Shown one piece after another: positions 46,253 through 56,739 of a stretch of 64,000 nucleotides of DNA. This stretch comes from an uncultured Alphaproteobacteria bacterium. GTDB lineage: Bacteria; Pseudomonadota; Alphaproteobacteria; HIMB59; GCA-002718135. The stretch's first letter is position 1; each line of letters begins with the position of its first letter. The stretch spans positions 124,001-188,000 of the forward strand of contig CACMJS010000002.1 in the NCBI GenBank assembly GCA_902614085.1, in the 5' to 3' direction. The translations under genes and the position numbers were made by a program. The notes beneath the pieces were generated by a model. The model made no database searches and was not told the origin of the DNA. It was given only the letters and a program-made list of their open reading frames with translations.

Positions 46253-47545
46253 GTGTTTAGAATTCTAAGATATCTGATTTTAATTTCTTTAATATCTTCA
46301 GGATATTATCTATTTATTTCTGAATACTTTAACTTATCAGAGAAAAATTTTTTAGAGAGAGAGATTGTAAAAAATGAAATAGTAGAAGATAAAAAAGAAA
46401 TTATTAAAGAAAAAAAAGAGGAACTGGCTTTACCTAATATAAAAAAAAGTATTGATAAAGTGCAGTATGTTGAGAAAAAAATTAAAATTTTACAAGGTGA
46501 TACTTTTGTTTCTATTTTAGAAAGTTTAAACATTAAACGAGAAAATATTTACGAAATTATAAGTGAGATAGAAAACTCTTTTGATTTAAAGAAAATCAAA
46601 ACTGGAGAAATTATAAGTGTGTTTGAAAATAGTTTTGGAGAAATAAAAAAAATTGAATTTTTTAAGAACAATGAGACAATTATTTCAGTTAATTTAGATA
46701 AAGAAATAAATTTACATATAAGAGAATTAACTAAGGATTCATTTATTGAATCCAAACAATATACAATTACAGAATCATTATTTTCAGATGGTATTAAAAA
46801 TGGTGTATCACCTGATATTTTAGTAAAAATAATAAGCCTTTTTAGTTTTGATCTCGATTTTCAAAGAGATATTAGAGTCGATACTGTTGTTTCAATATCA
46901 TATGAATTTGATGAAATAATTGAAACGGGTAGACTGGAATATAACGATATTAAATATGCTTCGATAATAATTGATGGGAAACAATTAGAATATTTTAAAT
47001 TTATAACAGATGATGGTTATATTGATTATTTTAACAGAGAAGGTAAAAATGTTAAAAAATCAATATTAAAGACACCTTTAGATGGCGCAAGAATCTCATC
47101 AAATTTTGGAATGCGTAAACATCCTATCTCAGGTTTCAATAAAATGCATAAGGGTGTTGATTTTGCTGCTCCTACAGGAACGCCAATTTATGCTGGAGGA
47201 AATGGAATTGTTGAATACGTTGGAAGGAATGGAGGATATGGAAAATATATCCGTATAAGGCATAATAATGGATATAAAACGGCGTATGCACATTTGTCAA
47301 ATTATAGGAAAGGTATTTCTAAAGGGGCAAGAGTTAACCAAGGTGAAGTTATAGGCTACGTAGGTAGTACAGGAAATTCTACAGGGCCTCATCTTCATTA
47401 TGAAATTATTTATCAAAATAAACACATAAATCCGTTAAAACTAAAACTTCCTTCGGGAAAAATACTCGAGGGTAAAGAATTAGAAAAATTTAAAGAAGAA
47501 TATAAAAAAATATATGCTGATCATTTGAGCATGTTGTACGAATAA
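46253..47545 (+). CDS. M23-family peptidoglycan endopeptidase
   Basis: A 430-residue membrane-anchored peptidase similar to MepM/YebA. An N-terminal transmembrane helix (about residues 4-22) is followed by a charged region, a LysM/OapA-like domain around ILQGDTFVSILESL, and the C-terminal LytM domain with metal residues in HKGVDFAAPTGTP and GPHLHYEI. It cuts peptide cross-links to allow cell-wall growth. The start appears to be GTG at 46253, directly after the preceding TGA. Its stop directly abuts that of the convergent DUF4167 gene. Confidence 0.92.
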   Translation: MFRILRYLILISLISSGYYLFISEYFNLSEKNFLEREIVKNEIVEDKKEIIKEKKEELALPNIKKSIDKVQYVEKKIKILQGDTFVSILESLNIKRENIYEIISEIENSFDLKKIKTGEIISVFENSFGEIKKIEFFKNNETIISVNLDKEINLHIRELTKDSFIESKQYTITESLFSDGIKNGVSPDILVKIISLFSFDLDFQRDIRVDTVVSISYEFDEIIETGRLEYNDIKYASIIIDGKQLEYFKFITDDGYIDYFNREGKNVKKSILKTPLDGARISSNFGMRKHPISGFNKMHKGVDFAAPTGTPIYAGGNGIVEYVGRNGGYGKYIRIRHNNGYKTAYAHLSNYRKGISKGARVNQGEVIGYVGSTGNSTGPHLHYEIIYQNKHINPLKLKLPSGKILEGKELEKFKEEYKKIYADHLSMLYE

Positions 47546-47959
47546 CTACTTTGTTGATCTTGTTCTTTTTTCTTTAGATGGTTCAGCTATAAATGGAATA
47601 GATTCGATGGAATCATCTTCTGCTTTATCATTATCATTTACTTCAATAGTTTCATTATCATTATCTGATGTTTGTTCATTAGAAGTACTTTGTCTTTGCT
47701 CATCTAAATTTGTATTTTCTTCAATATTAATACCTAGCTCAACCATTATTCTGTAGTAGTGATCAGTAAATTGATAATAGTATTCAGATTGAATTCTATC
47801 ACCTGATCTTGATGCTTCTTTAGCTAGTTTTAAGTACTTGTTATATTGCTGGGATACATTTCCTCTATTTCTATTATTGAAATTTTTGTATCCACCAGGT
47901 TTCTTAAAACTGGTTCTTCTATTACTCTTATAAGCGGTTCTACCGTTTTTTTTATACAT
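47546..47959 (-). CDS. DUF4167-domain protein
   Basis: A 137-residue protein. The conserved DUF4167 part is the N-terminal half, including QQYNKYLKLAKEASRSGDRIQSEYYYQFTDHYYRI, preceded by an Arg/Asn/Gly-rich stretch that looks nucleic-acid-binding. The C-terminal half is acidic and disordered and ends in basic residues. The domain is characteristic of alphaproteobacteria and sits downstream of prmC, as it does here. Its function is unknown; RNA or ribosome association is a guess from composition. Confidence 0.92.
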   Translation of the reverse strand: MYKKNGRTAYKSNRRTSFKKPGGYKNFNNRNRGNVSQQYNKYLKLAKEASRSGDRIQSEYYYQFTDHYYRIMVELGINIEENTNLDEQRQSTSNEQTSDNDNETIEVNDNDKAEDDSIESIPFIAEPSKEKRTRSTK

Positions 47960-48036
47960 ATTGTTTGGAAATTAAAAATTTTAATAAATTATTAATCTTT
48001 TTTACCACCTATACAGTTCATTTGATTTATTTCAAC

Positions 48037-48867
48037 TTATATCTTTGAAAAAGTAAGGATTCTCTCGATTCCTTGAAGATCATTAATTATTTTTTTCAAA
48101 TATAATCCAGAATTTTGAAATATTTCTTCACAATCTTGTCTCTGTTTAATACCAATTTCACATATAAAATAAGCACTTTTATTCATTAAATTTTTTAAAT
48201 TATTTGAATATTCTCTATAAAATTTTAACCCATCATCTCCTCCAACTAAAGCTAATTTAGGCTCAAAATTTTTAATTTCTGGATCTGCTTTATTAAACTG
48301 TTCATTTGTAAGATATGGTGGATTAGATACAATCAAATCAAACTGTGAATTAATATTTTTAAAATCAATCATCTTAAGTTGGATTTGATTATAACAATTA
48401 TGTATTTTTAAGTTTTTTTCTGCAACTTCTAATGCTTTTTTAGATATATCTATAGCTGTAATAGATGCATTTTTAAATTCCTTTGCTAGTGATATAGCGA
48501 TGCAACCTGATCCAGTACCAATATCTAATATTTTTAGTTTGAGGTTTTTGTTTCTATAAATATTTAAAACTTCTTCAATTATTAGTTCTGTTTCGGGACG
48601 TGGGTCTAAAACAAAATTATTTACATAAAAATTATTTTTCCAAAAAGGTTTATTTTTAATAATTTTAGCTATTGGTTGTCTATTAATTCTTTTTTGAAGA
48701 TAAGATTTAAATTTAACAATATCAATATTATCTATTTTAAGATTACTTAAAATAATTTCATTATTTTTTTTTGAAGCATGCTTTAGTAAAATTCTTAGAT
48801 CTAGTTCTGGATTACTTATATTTTTTTGTTTTAATTTAGCTAAACTCTCTTTAATTAAGTTATTCAT
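48037..48867 (-). CDS. prmC: Peptide chain release factor glutamine methyltransferase
   Basis: A 276-residue SAM-dependent enzyme that methylates the GGQ glutamine of release factors. The SAM motif is [18 protein letters not shown] and the catalytic motif is [10 protein letters not shown]. An N-terminal helical domain recognises the release factor. The start overlaps the prfA stop by eight bases, matching the functional link between the two. Confidence 0.96.
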   Translation of the reverse strand: MNNLIKESLAKLKQKNISNPELDLRILLKHASKKNNEIILSNLKIDNIDIVKFKSYLQKRINRQPIAKIIKNKPFWKNNFYVNNFVLDPRPETELIIEEVLNIYRNKNLKLKILDIGTGSGCIAISLAKEFKNASITAIDISKKALEVAEKNLKIHNCYNQIQLKMIDFKNINSQFDLIVSNPPYLTNEQFNKADPEIKNFEPKLALVGGDDGLKFYREYSNNLKNLMNKSAYFICEIGIKQRQDCEEIFQNSGLYLKKIINDLQGIERILTFSKI

Positions 48868-49936
48868 ATTTCATATTTGCTAACTTTGTACTTTCTTCTT
48901 CAGCAATTAAAGGATTGATCAACTCATCTATTTTACCCTCAAGTATTTCTGAAAGATTATACAATGTAAGATTTATTCTATGATCAGAAACCCTTCCTTG
49001 AGGAAAATTATAGGTTCTTATTCTTTCAGATCTATCTCCAGAACCTACTTGATTTTTTCTTTGCTCAGATCTTTCTTTGTTTTTTTCTTGTATTTGATTA
49101 TCTAGTAATCTTGATCGTAAAATCTTTAAAGCTTTTGCTTTATTTTTATGTTGAGATTTTTCATCTTGTTGAGAAACTACTATACCAGTTGGAATGTGTG
49201 TTATTCTTACGGCGCTATCAGTAGTGTTGACAGATTGTCCTCCTGGTCCACTTGATCTAAAAACATCAATTCTTAGATCTTTATCAAGAACTTCAATGTC
49301 AACATCTTCAGCTTCAGGTAGAACTGCTACGGTAGCAGCTGATGTATGCACTCTTCCACTACTTTCAGTCGCTGGAACCCTTTGCACTCTATGAACACCA
49401 GATTCAAATTTTAGTTTTGAAAAAACATTTAATCCTGAAATGTTACAAATAGCCTCCTTTACTCCTTTTAAACCTGTTTCTGATATTGATAAAATATCAA
49501 ATTTCCATGAATTTAAATCGGCATATCTCTGATACATATTTAATAAATCAGAAGCAAAAAGAGATGCTTCATCACCTCCAGTACCAGCTCTAATTTCTAA
49601 AATTGAATTTTTAGAGTCATTTTGATCTTTTGGTATTAGTAATTTTAATAATTCCTGCTCAAGATCTTTGATTTGATTTTTTTTTTCAATGAGTTCCAAT
49701 TCAGCTATTTTACTAATTTCTAAATCATTATCTTTAACTAACTCATTGAGATTTAATATATCTTTTTGTAAATTCTTGTATTCTTGAATTTTTTCCACAA
49801 TTGGTTGGAGCTCAGAATATTCTCTGTTTAATTTAATTAATTCATTTGAGTCAATATTATTCATATTGTTTAATGAATTTTCGATCAATTTAAATTTTTC
49901 TAAAATTATTGAAAATTGTTTATCTAGATTTATCAT
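48860..49936 (-). CDS. prfA: Peptide chain release factor 1
   Basis: A 358-residue factor that ends translation at UAA and UAG. Visible are the peptidyl-hydrolase GGQ loop ([20 protein letters not shown]) and the [13 protein letters not shown] segment; the stop-recognition motif PAT is present in [19 protein letters not shown]. Its start overlaps hisS by 17 bases. Its methyltransferase is encoded next. Confidence 0.97.
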   Translation of the reverse strand: MINLDKQFSIILEKFKLIENSLNNMNNIDSNELIKLNREYSELQPIVEKIQEYKNLQKDILNLNELVKDNDLEISKIAELELIEKKNQIKDLEQELLKLLIPKDQNDSKNSILEIRAGTGGDEASLFASDLLNMYQRYADLNSWKFDILSISETGLKGVKEAICNISGLNVFSKLKFESGVHRVQRVPATESSGRVHTSAATVAVLPEAEDVDIEVLDKDLRIDVFRSSGPGGQSVNTTDSAVRITHIPTGIVVSQQDEKSQHKNKAKALKILRSRLLDNQIQEKNKERSEQRKNQVGSGDRSERIRTYNFPQGRVSDHRINLTLYNLSEILEGKIDELINPLIAEEESTKLANMKYE

Positions 49937-51164
49937 TCAAATGATTAAATATTTGATTAAGCTTTAATTCTTTTTGTTCGCCAGTCATTAAATTTTTAAT
50001 AGTAAAAAAATCACCATTAAACTCATTTTCTCCAATAATAATTATATATGATGCTGAGGATGTATTTGCTTTTGTAAATGATTTTTTTAAATTGTATTTA
50101 TAATTCCAATAATATGAAATTTTATTTTCAGATAAATATTTTTGTAGATAAAGAAAATAATCTGTAAATTTTTCATTTGTTATTGCAATATGAATAGTTG
50201 AGCTTATTTTTTTTTCAGACTCCATTAATAATGCAATTCTTTCAATACCTGCAGCCCATCCAATACCAGGTATATCAGGCCCGCCTAATACTTTTATTAA
50301 ACCGTCATATCTTCCACCACCAAGTAATGTATCTTGACTTCCTAAATTATCTGATTTGTATTCGAATACTGTATTACAATAATAATCAAGCCCTCTAACG
50401 AGATTAGCATCTTCTTCAAAATCAATTTCTAGTATATTTAATGATCTTTTAAGATCTTCGTAGTGTTTTTTAGCTTCATCAGTTAAGTATTCATAAATTT
50501 TAGGTGAAGATAGTGAAATTTCAATATCTTGCTGATTTTTTGAATCTAATATTCTTAATGGGTTAGTTTCAATTTTTTTGATGCTTTCTTCTGATAGTTT
50601 TTTTTTATATGTGTTAAAATATTTTGTAAGACTTTTTTTAAAATCAATTAATGTTTTTTTATCTCCTAGAGAATTAATATTAAGTTTTATTTTAGATTTA
50701 GGTAACAGTTCATTTAAGATATTATTTGACAGAGAAATTAACTCAACATCAGCAAGAACATCTTTAGTTCCAAGTATTTCAAAATTAATTTGATTAAATT
50801 GTCTATATCTACCCTTTTGAGGTCTTTCTCTTCTGAACATTGGGCCAATTCCAAAAATTTTTAATGGAAGTTCACTCAAGAGATTATTTGTAATGGCAGC
50901 TCTAATCATAGGCGTCGTATATTCAGGACGTAGTGTCAAAAATTCATTATTTCTATCTTCAAATGAATACATTTCTTTCAACACAACATCAGATTGCTCT
51001 CCAAGAGGTTTTGCAAATAAATCACTAAATTCAAAAATTGGTGTCTGAATTTCTTTAAAATCTTTCAAATATGCATTTTTAGAAACAATTTTAGAAATGT
51101 AATTAAATTTATCGATTCCTTCTCCAAAAATATCATGTGTTCCTCTAACTGATCTTAATTTCAT
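49920..51164 (-). CDS. hisS: Histidyl-tRNA synthetase
   Basis: A class II aminoacyl-tRNA synthetase of 414 residues. It begins [11 protein letters not shown] and has motif 2 ([21 protein letters not shown]), the histidine-specific [15 protein letters not shown] and GGRYDGLI, and motif 3 ([15 protein letters not shown]). It lies one base from ispG and overlaps prfA. Confidence 0.97.
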   Translation of the reverse strand: MKLRSVRGTHDIFGEGIDKFNYISKIVSKNAYLKDFKEIQTPIFEFSDLFAKPLGEQSDVVLKEMYSFEDRNNEFLTLRPEYTTPMIRAAITNNLLSELPLKIFGIGPMFRRERPQKGRYRQFNQINFEILGTKDVLADVELISLSNNILNELLPKSKIKLNINSLGDKKTLIDFKKSLTKYFNTYKKKLSEESIKKIETNPLRILDSKNQQDIEISLSSPKIYEYLTDEAKKHYEDLKRSLNILEIDFEEDANLVRGLDYYCNTVFEYKSDNLGSQDTLLGGGRYDGLIKVLGGPDIPGIGWAAGIERIALLMESEKKISSTIHIAITNEKFTDYFLYLQKYLSENKISYYWNYKYNLKKSFTKANTSSASYIIIIGENEFNGDFFTIKNLMTGEQKELKLNQIFNHLNDKSR

Positions 51165-51165
51165 T

Positions 51166-52263
51166 TTAATTACTATGTTCTATTTCTTTTGTTTTTTTTC
51201 TAATAAGATCTTCAAGATAATTTTCTAAATCAACATTTTTTACGACATTGTTTTTTTTACCATCAAGATAAATCATATGTGTATCATTTCCACCCCCAGT
51301 TATTCCAATATTTGTCATAGTTGCTTCGCCTGGGCCATTAACAACACATCCAATTATTGACACTGTTATTGGTGTAGAGATATCATCTAATTTTTTTTCT
51401 AAATTTTTTACAGTTTTTATTACTTCAAATTGTTGTCTAGCACATGAAGGGCAAGATATAATTTTTACACCCCTATTCCTTAATCCTAAGCTTTTTAAGA
51501 TTTCAAAACCAACCCTTACTTCTTCTTCTGGCTCATCTGACAGCGATATTCTAATTGTATCTCCTATTCCTCTCAAAAGTAAATTTCCCACTCCAATAGA
51601 AGATTTAATTGACCCAGTTCTTTTTCCTCCTGCCTCTGTGATACCTAAATGCAATGGATAATCACATAATTCAGCTAATTGTTCATATGCTTTTATTGAC
51701 ATAAATATATCTGAAGATTTCACACTGATTTTGAAATTGGTGAAATCATTATCTTCTAGAATTTTGATATTTAATTTTGCACTTTCAACTAAAGCTTCTG
51801 GATTTGGCTCAGAAAATTTTTCTAAAATTTGTTTTTCTAAACTTCCAGCATTAACACCTACCCTAATTGAACAATTATTATCTTTTGCAGCTTTTATAAC
51901 CTCTTTTATTCTTTCAACACTACCAATATTACCAGGATTTATTCTAATACAAGAAGCACCATTATTTGCTGCTTCGATACCCCTTTTATAATGAAAATGT
52001 ATATCTGCAATAATAGGTACAGGGCTATGTTTGACAATTTCTTTTAAAGAATTCGAAGATTCTTTATCTGGGACTGAAACGCGAACTAAATCTGCTCCTA
52101 GTTTTGCTGATCTTTCTATTTGAGCAATAGTATCTTTTGCATTAGTGGTTAGAGTGTTTGTCATTGTTTGAACTGCAATTTGATTATTACCACCAATACT
52201 TACATTTCCAACTTTAATTACGCGTGACTTTCTTCTATTAATTTGTTGATACGGTCTAAGCAT
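51166..52263 (-). CDS. ispG: 4-hydroxy-3-methylbut-2-enyl-diphosphate synthase
   Basis: A 365-residue iron-sulfur enzyme of the MEP isoprenoid pathway. It shows the TIM-barrel start [20 protein letters not shown] and the cluster-binding cysteines in [13 protein letters not shown] and [11 protein letters not shown]. Together with ispA (43649) it indicates isoprenoid synthesis by the non-mevalonate route. It is placed between the RodZ-like gene and hisS with gaps of only a few bases. Confidence 0.97.
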   Translation of the reverse strand: MLRPYQQINRRKSRVIKVGNVSIGGNNQIAVQTMTNTLTTNAKDTIAQIERSAKLGADLVRVSVPDKESSNSLKEIVKHSPVPIIADIHFHYKRGIEAANNGASCIRINPGNIGSVERIKEVIKAAKDNNCSIRVGVNAGSLEKQILEKFSEPNPEALVESAKLNIKILEDNDFTNFKISVKSSDIFMSIKAYEQLAELCDYPLHLGITEAGGKRTGSIKSSIGVGNLLLRGIGDTIRISLSDEPEEEVRVGFEILKSLGLRNRGVKIISCPSCARQQFEVIKTVKNLEKKLDDISTPITVSIIGCVVNGPGEATMTNIGITGGGNDTHMIYLDGKKNNVVKNVDLENYLEDLIRKKTKEIEHSN

Positions 52264-52267
52264 CTAT

Positions 52268-53056
52268 TTAATTGGTAAAATCTTTATATAAAATAAATGA
52301 ATCTAATATATCACCATATTTTCCTATTTTACCTCTTACGTTCCCATCTATAAGTACTAAAATATTTCCAGCATTTCCAGCCGTGATATTGTAGTTCAAA
52401 TTTAGTTCATAAGAAAACTCTTCATCTTTGTCCATTAACTTGCTTAGGACAATATTATTATTTTCATCTCTTAACTGTAACCATGTTGGATTTAAAATTT
52501 TTAAAGTAGCAACAGTACTTATATTCTCATCAATTTCTATAGACGCTATAACGCTAGAATTATTTATCAAATCACTTGTGTTTAAATTATTTTCTTGAGA
52601 TAAATCATTATTAAAAGTATTAGCTTTTTCAATTATAGGCTCCAAGCTTTCTGGAATATCAGGTACCAATGCATAATTAATCTGATTATTATCTTCATAA
52701 ATAAATAAGAAATAAAATGAAGAAAACACAATTAATATAAGAGAGGCAGCAAAAAACTTTTCTATTTTAAAAAAATTATTTTCAACTATTGGCGTAATAT
52801 TTTTTTTTTCTTTCTTAATATTAAAAGATAAATCATTTTTAAATTTTAGAATAATTGTATCAGTATCTAGTTCAAGAAAATTTGAATAAGATCTTAGATG
52901 GCCGACATTAAATATAATATCTGGATTATTTTTAATATTATCATTTTCAAGATCATTAATTATATTTTTAGATATATTAAGCTCATTTGCAACATCATTA
53001 ATAGAGAGATTTTTACTATTTCTTTCAGATGATAAAATTTGACCAACAGTTTCCAT
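52268..53056 (-). CDS. RodZ-like membrane protein with N-terminal helix-turn-helix
   Basis: A 262-residue protein with a cytoplasmic helix-turn-helix of RodZ/HTH_25 type (residues about 5-70, including LSINDVANELNISKNIINDLE), a single transmembrane helix at about 101-120, and a periplasmic C-terminal domain resembling DUF4115. RodZ links the MreB cytoskeleton to the elongation machinery and sets cell shape. The weak conservation of the periplasmic half leaves some doubt. The neighbour ispG is a frequent partner of rodZ in proteobacteria. Confidence 0.83.
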   Translation of the reverse strand: METVGQILSSERNSKNLSINDVANELNISKNIINDLENDNIKNNPDIIFNVGHLRSYSNFLELDTDTIILKFKNDLSFNIKKEKKNITPIVENNFFKIEKFFAASLILIVFSSFYFLFIYEDNNQINYALVPDIPESLEPIIEKANTFNNDLSQENNLNTSDLINNSSVIASIEIDENISTVATLKILNPTWLQLRDENNNIVLSKLMDKDEEFSYELNLNYNITAGNAGNILVLIDGNVRGKIGKYGDILDSFILYKDFTN

Positions 53057-53059
53057 TTA

Positions 53060-54268
53060 TTAACTCAGATTATATGCTTCATGCAAAGATTTTACAGCAA
53101 TTTTTGTAAATTTTTTATCAATCAAAACACTTATCTTTATTTCAGATGTTGAGATTGCTAATATATTAATTGTATTTTCTGCTAAAGTTGTAAACATTTT
53201 CTTAGCAACTCCTGATTGAGACATCATCCCCATACCAATTACTGAAATTTTAGAAATATTGGTATCTGTTTCAATAGATTTAAAATCAATTAAATTTTGG
53301 TTATCTTCTAATAGTTTTTTTGTATTATGAATTTCGCTATTTGGCACAGTAAATGTAATATTTGCAGTTACACCATCTTGTGATGTATTTTGGACAATCA
53401 TATCAACATTAATATTATTATTAGCTAACAATCCAAAGATTGTTGCAGATATCCCAGGTTTATCTGCAATGCCAGATAAGGTTAATTTTGATTCATTATT
53501 ACTATAGCTTACACCACTTACTATTTCTTTTTCAATTAATTTATTTTCATCTATAACAAAAGTACCAGTTTTTTTTGTTATTGATGAAAGCACCTGCAGA
53601 GTAAGATTGTTTTTCATTGCTAATTCTACAGAACGAGTATGAAGTACTTTTGCTCCAGTTGAAGACATTTCCAACATCTCTTCAAATGCTAATTTATTTA
53701 TTTTTTTAGCCTTAGGTTCCAAATTGGGATCAGTTGTATAAACTCCATCAACGTCAGTATAAATATCACACCTATCCGCATCAATAGCTGCAGCAACTGC
53801 AACAGCAGTTGTGTCAGAACCACCTCTACCTAATGATGTAATGTTTCCATCCATATCGACACCCTGAAACCCGGCAACCACTATTACATCATAATCTTTT
53901 AGAAATTGATCGATCCTATTTGTATCAATATTTAAGATTTTAGCTTTTTGATGGTTGCTATCTGTAATAATTGGTATTTGCCATCCGAGTAAAGGGACGG
54001 ATTTAATATTTCTTTTTTTTAAAATAGCTGAGAGAAGTCCCACAGACACCGCTTCACCAGAAGTTAAAATTAAATCATTTTCAATGATCTCATTTGACTC
54101 AATTTCGTCAATATATTCTTGCATTTTATTTGTTACGCCTGACATTGCAGATAAAACAACAATCAATTTTTTATTGTTTAGTTGCTTTTCAACAATGTTT
54201 GCAACATTATTGATTTTGTCGATACTGCCAACTGAAGTACCACCAAATTTCATTACTACAAGTTTCAT
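53060..54268 (-). CDS. lysC: Aspartokinase
   Basis: A 402-residue kinase that phosphorylates aspartate, the first step toward lysine, threonine and methionine. The N-terminal kinase domain has VMKFGGTSVGS, LTSGEAVSVGLL and GRGGSDTTAVAVAAA, and two C-terminal ACT domains (from about residue 260) mediate feedback inhibition. It is divergent from ubiG and is the first gene of the lysC-to-DUF4167 run of closely spaced genes. Confidence 0.96.
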   Translation of the reverse strand: MKLVVMKFGGTSVGSIDKINNVANIVEKQLNNKKLIVVLSAMSGVTNKMQEYIDEIESNEIIENDLILTSGEAVSVGLLSAILKKRNIKSVPLLGWQIPIITDSNHQKAKILNIDTNRIDQFLKDYDVIVVAGFQGVDMDGNITSLGRGGSDTTAVAVAAAIDADRCDIYTDVDGVYTTDPNLEPKAKKINKLAFEEMLEMSSTGAKVLHTRSVELAMKNNLTLQVLSSITKKTGTFVIDENKLIEKEIVSGVSYSNNESKLTLSGIADKPGISATIFGLLANNNINVDMIVQNTSQDGVTANITFTVPNSEIHNTKKLLEDNQNLIDFKSIETDTNISKISVIGMGMMSQSGVAKKMFTTLAENTINILAISTSEIKISVLIDKKFTKIAVKSLHEAYNLS

Positions 54269-54331
54269 TGACTTAAATCTTTTTTAAATTATTTCAGCTA
54301 TTATAATTATTGTTTCTAACAAACAAGATAT

Positions 54332-55039
54332 ATGATGAATATAAAATCAAAAAATGAAGAATTTGCCCTCTTTAATCAACTTTCAGATGAATGGTGGAAT
54401 GAAAATGGTAAATTTAAGATTCTTCATGAAATTAAAAGTCATAGAATGACTTATATATTAGAGCAAATAAATAATAGAAATATTAGAAATTTAAAAATAC
54501 TTGATGTAGGCTGTGGTGGAGGAATAATTTGTGAACCTCTAGCAAGACTAGGTGCGAAGGTTACAGGAATAGATTTTGCCCCAAATAATATCATAGCTGC
54601 TAAGATACATTCTAAAAAAAATAAACTTAAAATTAACTATATTAATAAAGATATTGAGAAATCAAAATTAGATGAAAAATTTGATATAATACTAATGTTT
54701 GAAGTTTTGGAGCATTTAGATAATTGGAAAAAAACAATAAAAAATATAAAAAAAAATTTAAATAAGAATGGTTTAATAATTATTTCTACTATTAATAGAA
54801 ACTTACTCTCTAAACTGTTTGCAATTAATATAGCAGAAAATATCCTCAATTGGATACCAAAAGGAACCCACGATTATAATAAATTAATTAAACCTGAAGA
54901 ATTAAAAAATACTTTATCAAAAGAAAATTTTCAGTTTAACAATATTAGAGGTCTAGTTTTTGATCCACTAAACAGGGAATGGAAATTATCAAAAAATTAT
55001 ATGATAAATTATTTTTGTACTGCTAATTTAATTAATTAG
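54332..55039 (+). CDS. ubiG: Ubiquinone biosynthesis O-methyltransferase
   Basis: A 235-residue SAM methyltransferase for two O-methylation steps of ubiquinone synthesis. It has the UbiG start FNQLSDEWWNENGKFKILHEI, the SAM motif ILDVGCGGGIICEPLARLGA and the later WIPKGTHDYNKLIKPEEL. Adjacent ATG codons at 54332 and 54335 could start it. Divergence from lysC is the usual alphaproteobacterial layout. Its 3' end overlaps the convergent DUF1178 gene by eight bases. Confidence 0.96.
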   Translation: MMNIKSKNEEFALFNQLSDEWWNENGKFKILHEIKSHRMTYILEQINNRNIRNLKILDVGCGGGIICEPLARLGAKVTGIDFAPNNIIAAKIHSKKNKLKINYINKDIEKSKLDEKFDIILMFEVLEHLDNWKKTIKNIKKNLNKNGLIIISTINRNLLSKLFAINIAENILNWIPKGTHDYNKLIKPEELKNTLSKENFQFNNIRGLVFDPLNREWKLSKNYMINYFCTANLIN

Positions 55040-55445
55040 TCTTTTTTGTTGAAAAAGGCAATGGTAGTACATCGATATCTTCATCTATTAATTCTTTAGT
55101 TTGTTCAATAGAAGCTTCACCATATATTGCACGTTCCTCAGCTTCACCATATTTAATTTTCTTTGCTTCCTCAGTAAATTTATTACCAACATAATCAAAT
55201 TCTTTTTCTATAATCTTTTTTAGTTTCTTAACATTTGAAGCAATTGAATTATTCCTTTTAGAAATTTTTGAATTTGATTTTTTTGATACATTTGGAGTCA
55301 TTAAACCTTTTTTTATTTGATTACTATTACAGGAAGGACAAGTGAGTAAACCTTTTCTAATTTGCTTATTGTAATCCTTCGTATTTTCGAACCATCCTTC
55401 AAAAGAGGAGGTACAATCAGAGCAATTAAGATTAAATACGATCAT
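55032..55445 (-). CDS. DUF1178-family zinc-ribbon-like protein
   Basis: A 137-residue protein that begins MIVFNLNCSDCTSSFEGWF and has a second Cys pair in TCPSCNSNQIKKGLMTP, the arrangement of a small zinc ribbon typical of DUF1178. The C-terminal half is charged and ends EEAKKIKYGEAEERAIYGEA. The function is unknown. It is probably co-transcribed with the unknown gene at 55451, five bases upstream. Confidence 0.9.
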   Translation of the reverse strand: MIVFNLNCSDCTSSFEGWFENTKDYNKQIRKGLLTCPSCNSNQIKKGLMTPNVSKKSNSKISKRNNSIASNVKKLKKIIEKEFDYVGNKFTEEAKKIKYGEAEERAIYGEASIEQTKELIDEDIDVLPLPFSTKKTN

Positions 55446-55450
55446 ATCTC

Positions 55451-55933
55451 TTATATTGTTTCATCTGTTTTTTTTTCAATATCTAAATCAACATCATCAG
55501 ATTCTAGCTGCATAATTAGCGAATTTTTTGGAAAATTTAAATTACATACTGTGCCCTTAGAAAGCGTTACACCCATAAAAGGTTTTAAGCTAACATTGAT
55601 ATATTTTTGAGTATTTTGATTAAAAATATCAATTTTTACAAGTTCTTTAAAAATAATAAGAAGAAAATTTTTTTTCAGTTCGAATTTCAATAATGATTTG
55701 GGAGTTTGGTAAAGGGATAATTTAAAAAAAAGTTTTTTTTCAAGAACATTTATATTTTCTTCTAAATGAATATTAGAATTTTGTATTACAAGATTTTTTA
55801 AAGTAATTTGTTCTTGTCTATTTAAAATTTTTTCTTTTAATATTTCTAAAAATGTTGTTCCATAGATTTTTTTATTAATATTTTCAGTTTCTTCTTTAAT
55901 AATTGCAACTATCTCTTTAAGAATGATATCCAT
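55451..55933 (-). CDS. Unrecognised 160-residue protein
   Basis: No family is recognised. The N-terminus is helical and charged (residues 1-70). The C-terminal part, from about 115, contains FMGVTLSKGTVCNLNFPKNS, faintly reminiscent of a cupin or beta-rich domain; the end is acidic. There is no signal peptide or membrane helix. It lies five bases upstream of DUF1178 on the same strand and diverges from a methyltransferase gene 27 bases away. Gene spacing supports it being real, but conservation is untested. Confidence 0.55.
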   Translation of the reverse strand: MDIILKEIVAIIKEETENINKKIYGTTFLEILKEKILNRQEQITLKNLVIQNSNIHLEENINVLEKKLFFKLSLYQTPKSLLKFELKKNFLLIIFKELVKIDIFNQNTQKYINVSLKPFMGVTLSKGTVCNLNFPKNSLIMQLESDDVDLDIEKKTDETI

Positions 55934-55960
55934 AATTGCTTTTTATACTTTATAAAAAAA

Positions 55961-56737
55961 ATGATAAACAAAAAATACCTTAAACTATTAAGAACTAAGG
56001 ACAGAAAATATGGAGAAAACTTTATATTTAATGAAATAAGTAAAAATATTATTGATTCACTAGATATTTTGAAAGTTCCTTTTAACAATATTTTAGAACT
56101 TGGGATTAATGACAAATTAATTATTAATTATTTGAAAGAGAGATTTCCTTCTTGTTCTATAACAAGTGCTGATATCGATTTGTCATCTTTTACTAATAAA
56201 GCAGATCGACAATTAATAGAAATTGATTTGGACGATATAAAAATTAAAGATAAAAAATTTGATTTAATTTATAGTAATTTTTTTTGTCAATTAACATCGA
56301 ACTTTGAGAAATTGATAGAAAATATCTTTAAAAACCTAAATTCCAATGGATTTTTTATAGCAACGATTCCAAGTGCTGAAAATATGTATCAGCTTATAAA
56401 TTCAATGTATGAAACAGATAATATTTTATACGGAGGCATGTATCAAAGAGTTAATCCAATTTTAGATACAAATGATATTTTTAAACTGCTTAAAGTGTAT
56501 AACTTTGATGCACCTTTAATAAATAACAATAACTTTACTATTGAATATTCGGTTTTTAAAAAACTACTTGATGATGTAAGATTTTTGAACTTGCCCTATG
56601 CAGGTAGGGATAAAAAAAATAATTTTGAGAATAAAAAATACTTTATTCTTTTAGAAGAACAATTCAAAAAAAAATACTATAAAGATAATTTTAATCTTGA
56701 TATAAATTTTAATACAATTTGTGCTTGGAAAAAATAA
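55961..56737 (+). CDS. SAM-dependent methyltransferase, BioC/NDUFAF5-like
   Basis: A 258-residue methyltransferase-fold protein. It begins with a helical segment rich in basic residues, then ILELGINDKLIINYL in place of the usual glycine-rich SAM loop, FDLIYSNFFCQL and LNSNGFFIATIPSAENMYQL. The late NLPYAGRDKK segment matches the NDUFAF5-like group, which in mitochondria modifies a complex I subunit. The SAM-binding loop is degenerate (LGIND instead of GxGxG), so activity is uncertain. It ends two bases from argJ on the opposite strand. Confidence 0.75.
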   Translation: MINKKYLKLLRTKDRKYGENFIFNEISKNIIDSLDILKVPFNNILELGINDKLIINYLKERFPSCSITSADIDLSSFTNKADRQLIEIDLDDIKIKDKKFDLIYSNFFCQLTSNFEKLIENIFKNLNSNGFFIATIPSAENMYQLINSMYETDNILYGGMYQRVNPILDTNDIFKLLKVYNFDAPLINNNNFTIEYSVFKKLLDDVRFLNLPYAGRDKKNNFENKKYFILLEEQFKKKYYKDNFNLDINFNTICAWKK

Positions 56738-56739
56738 AA

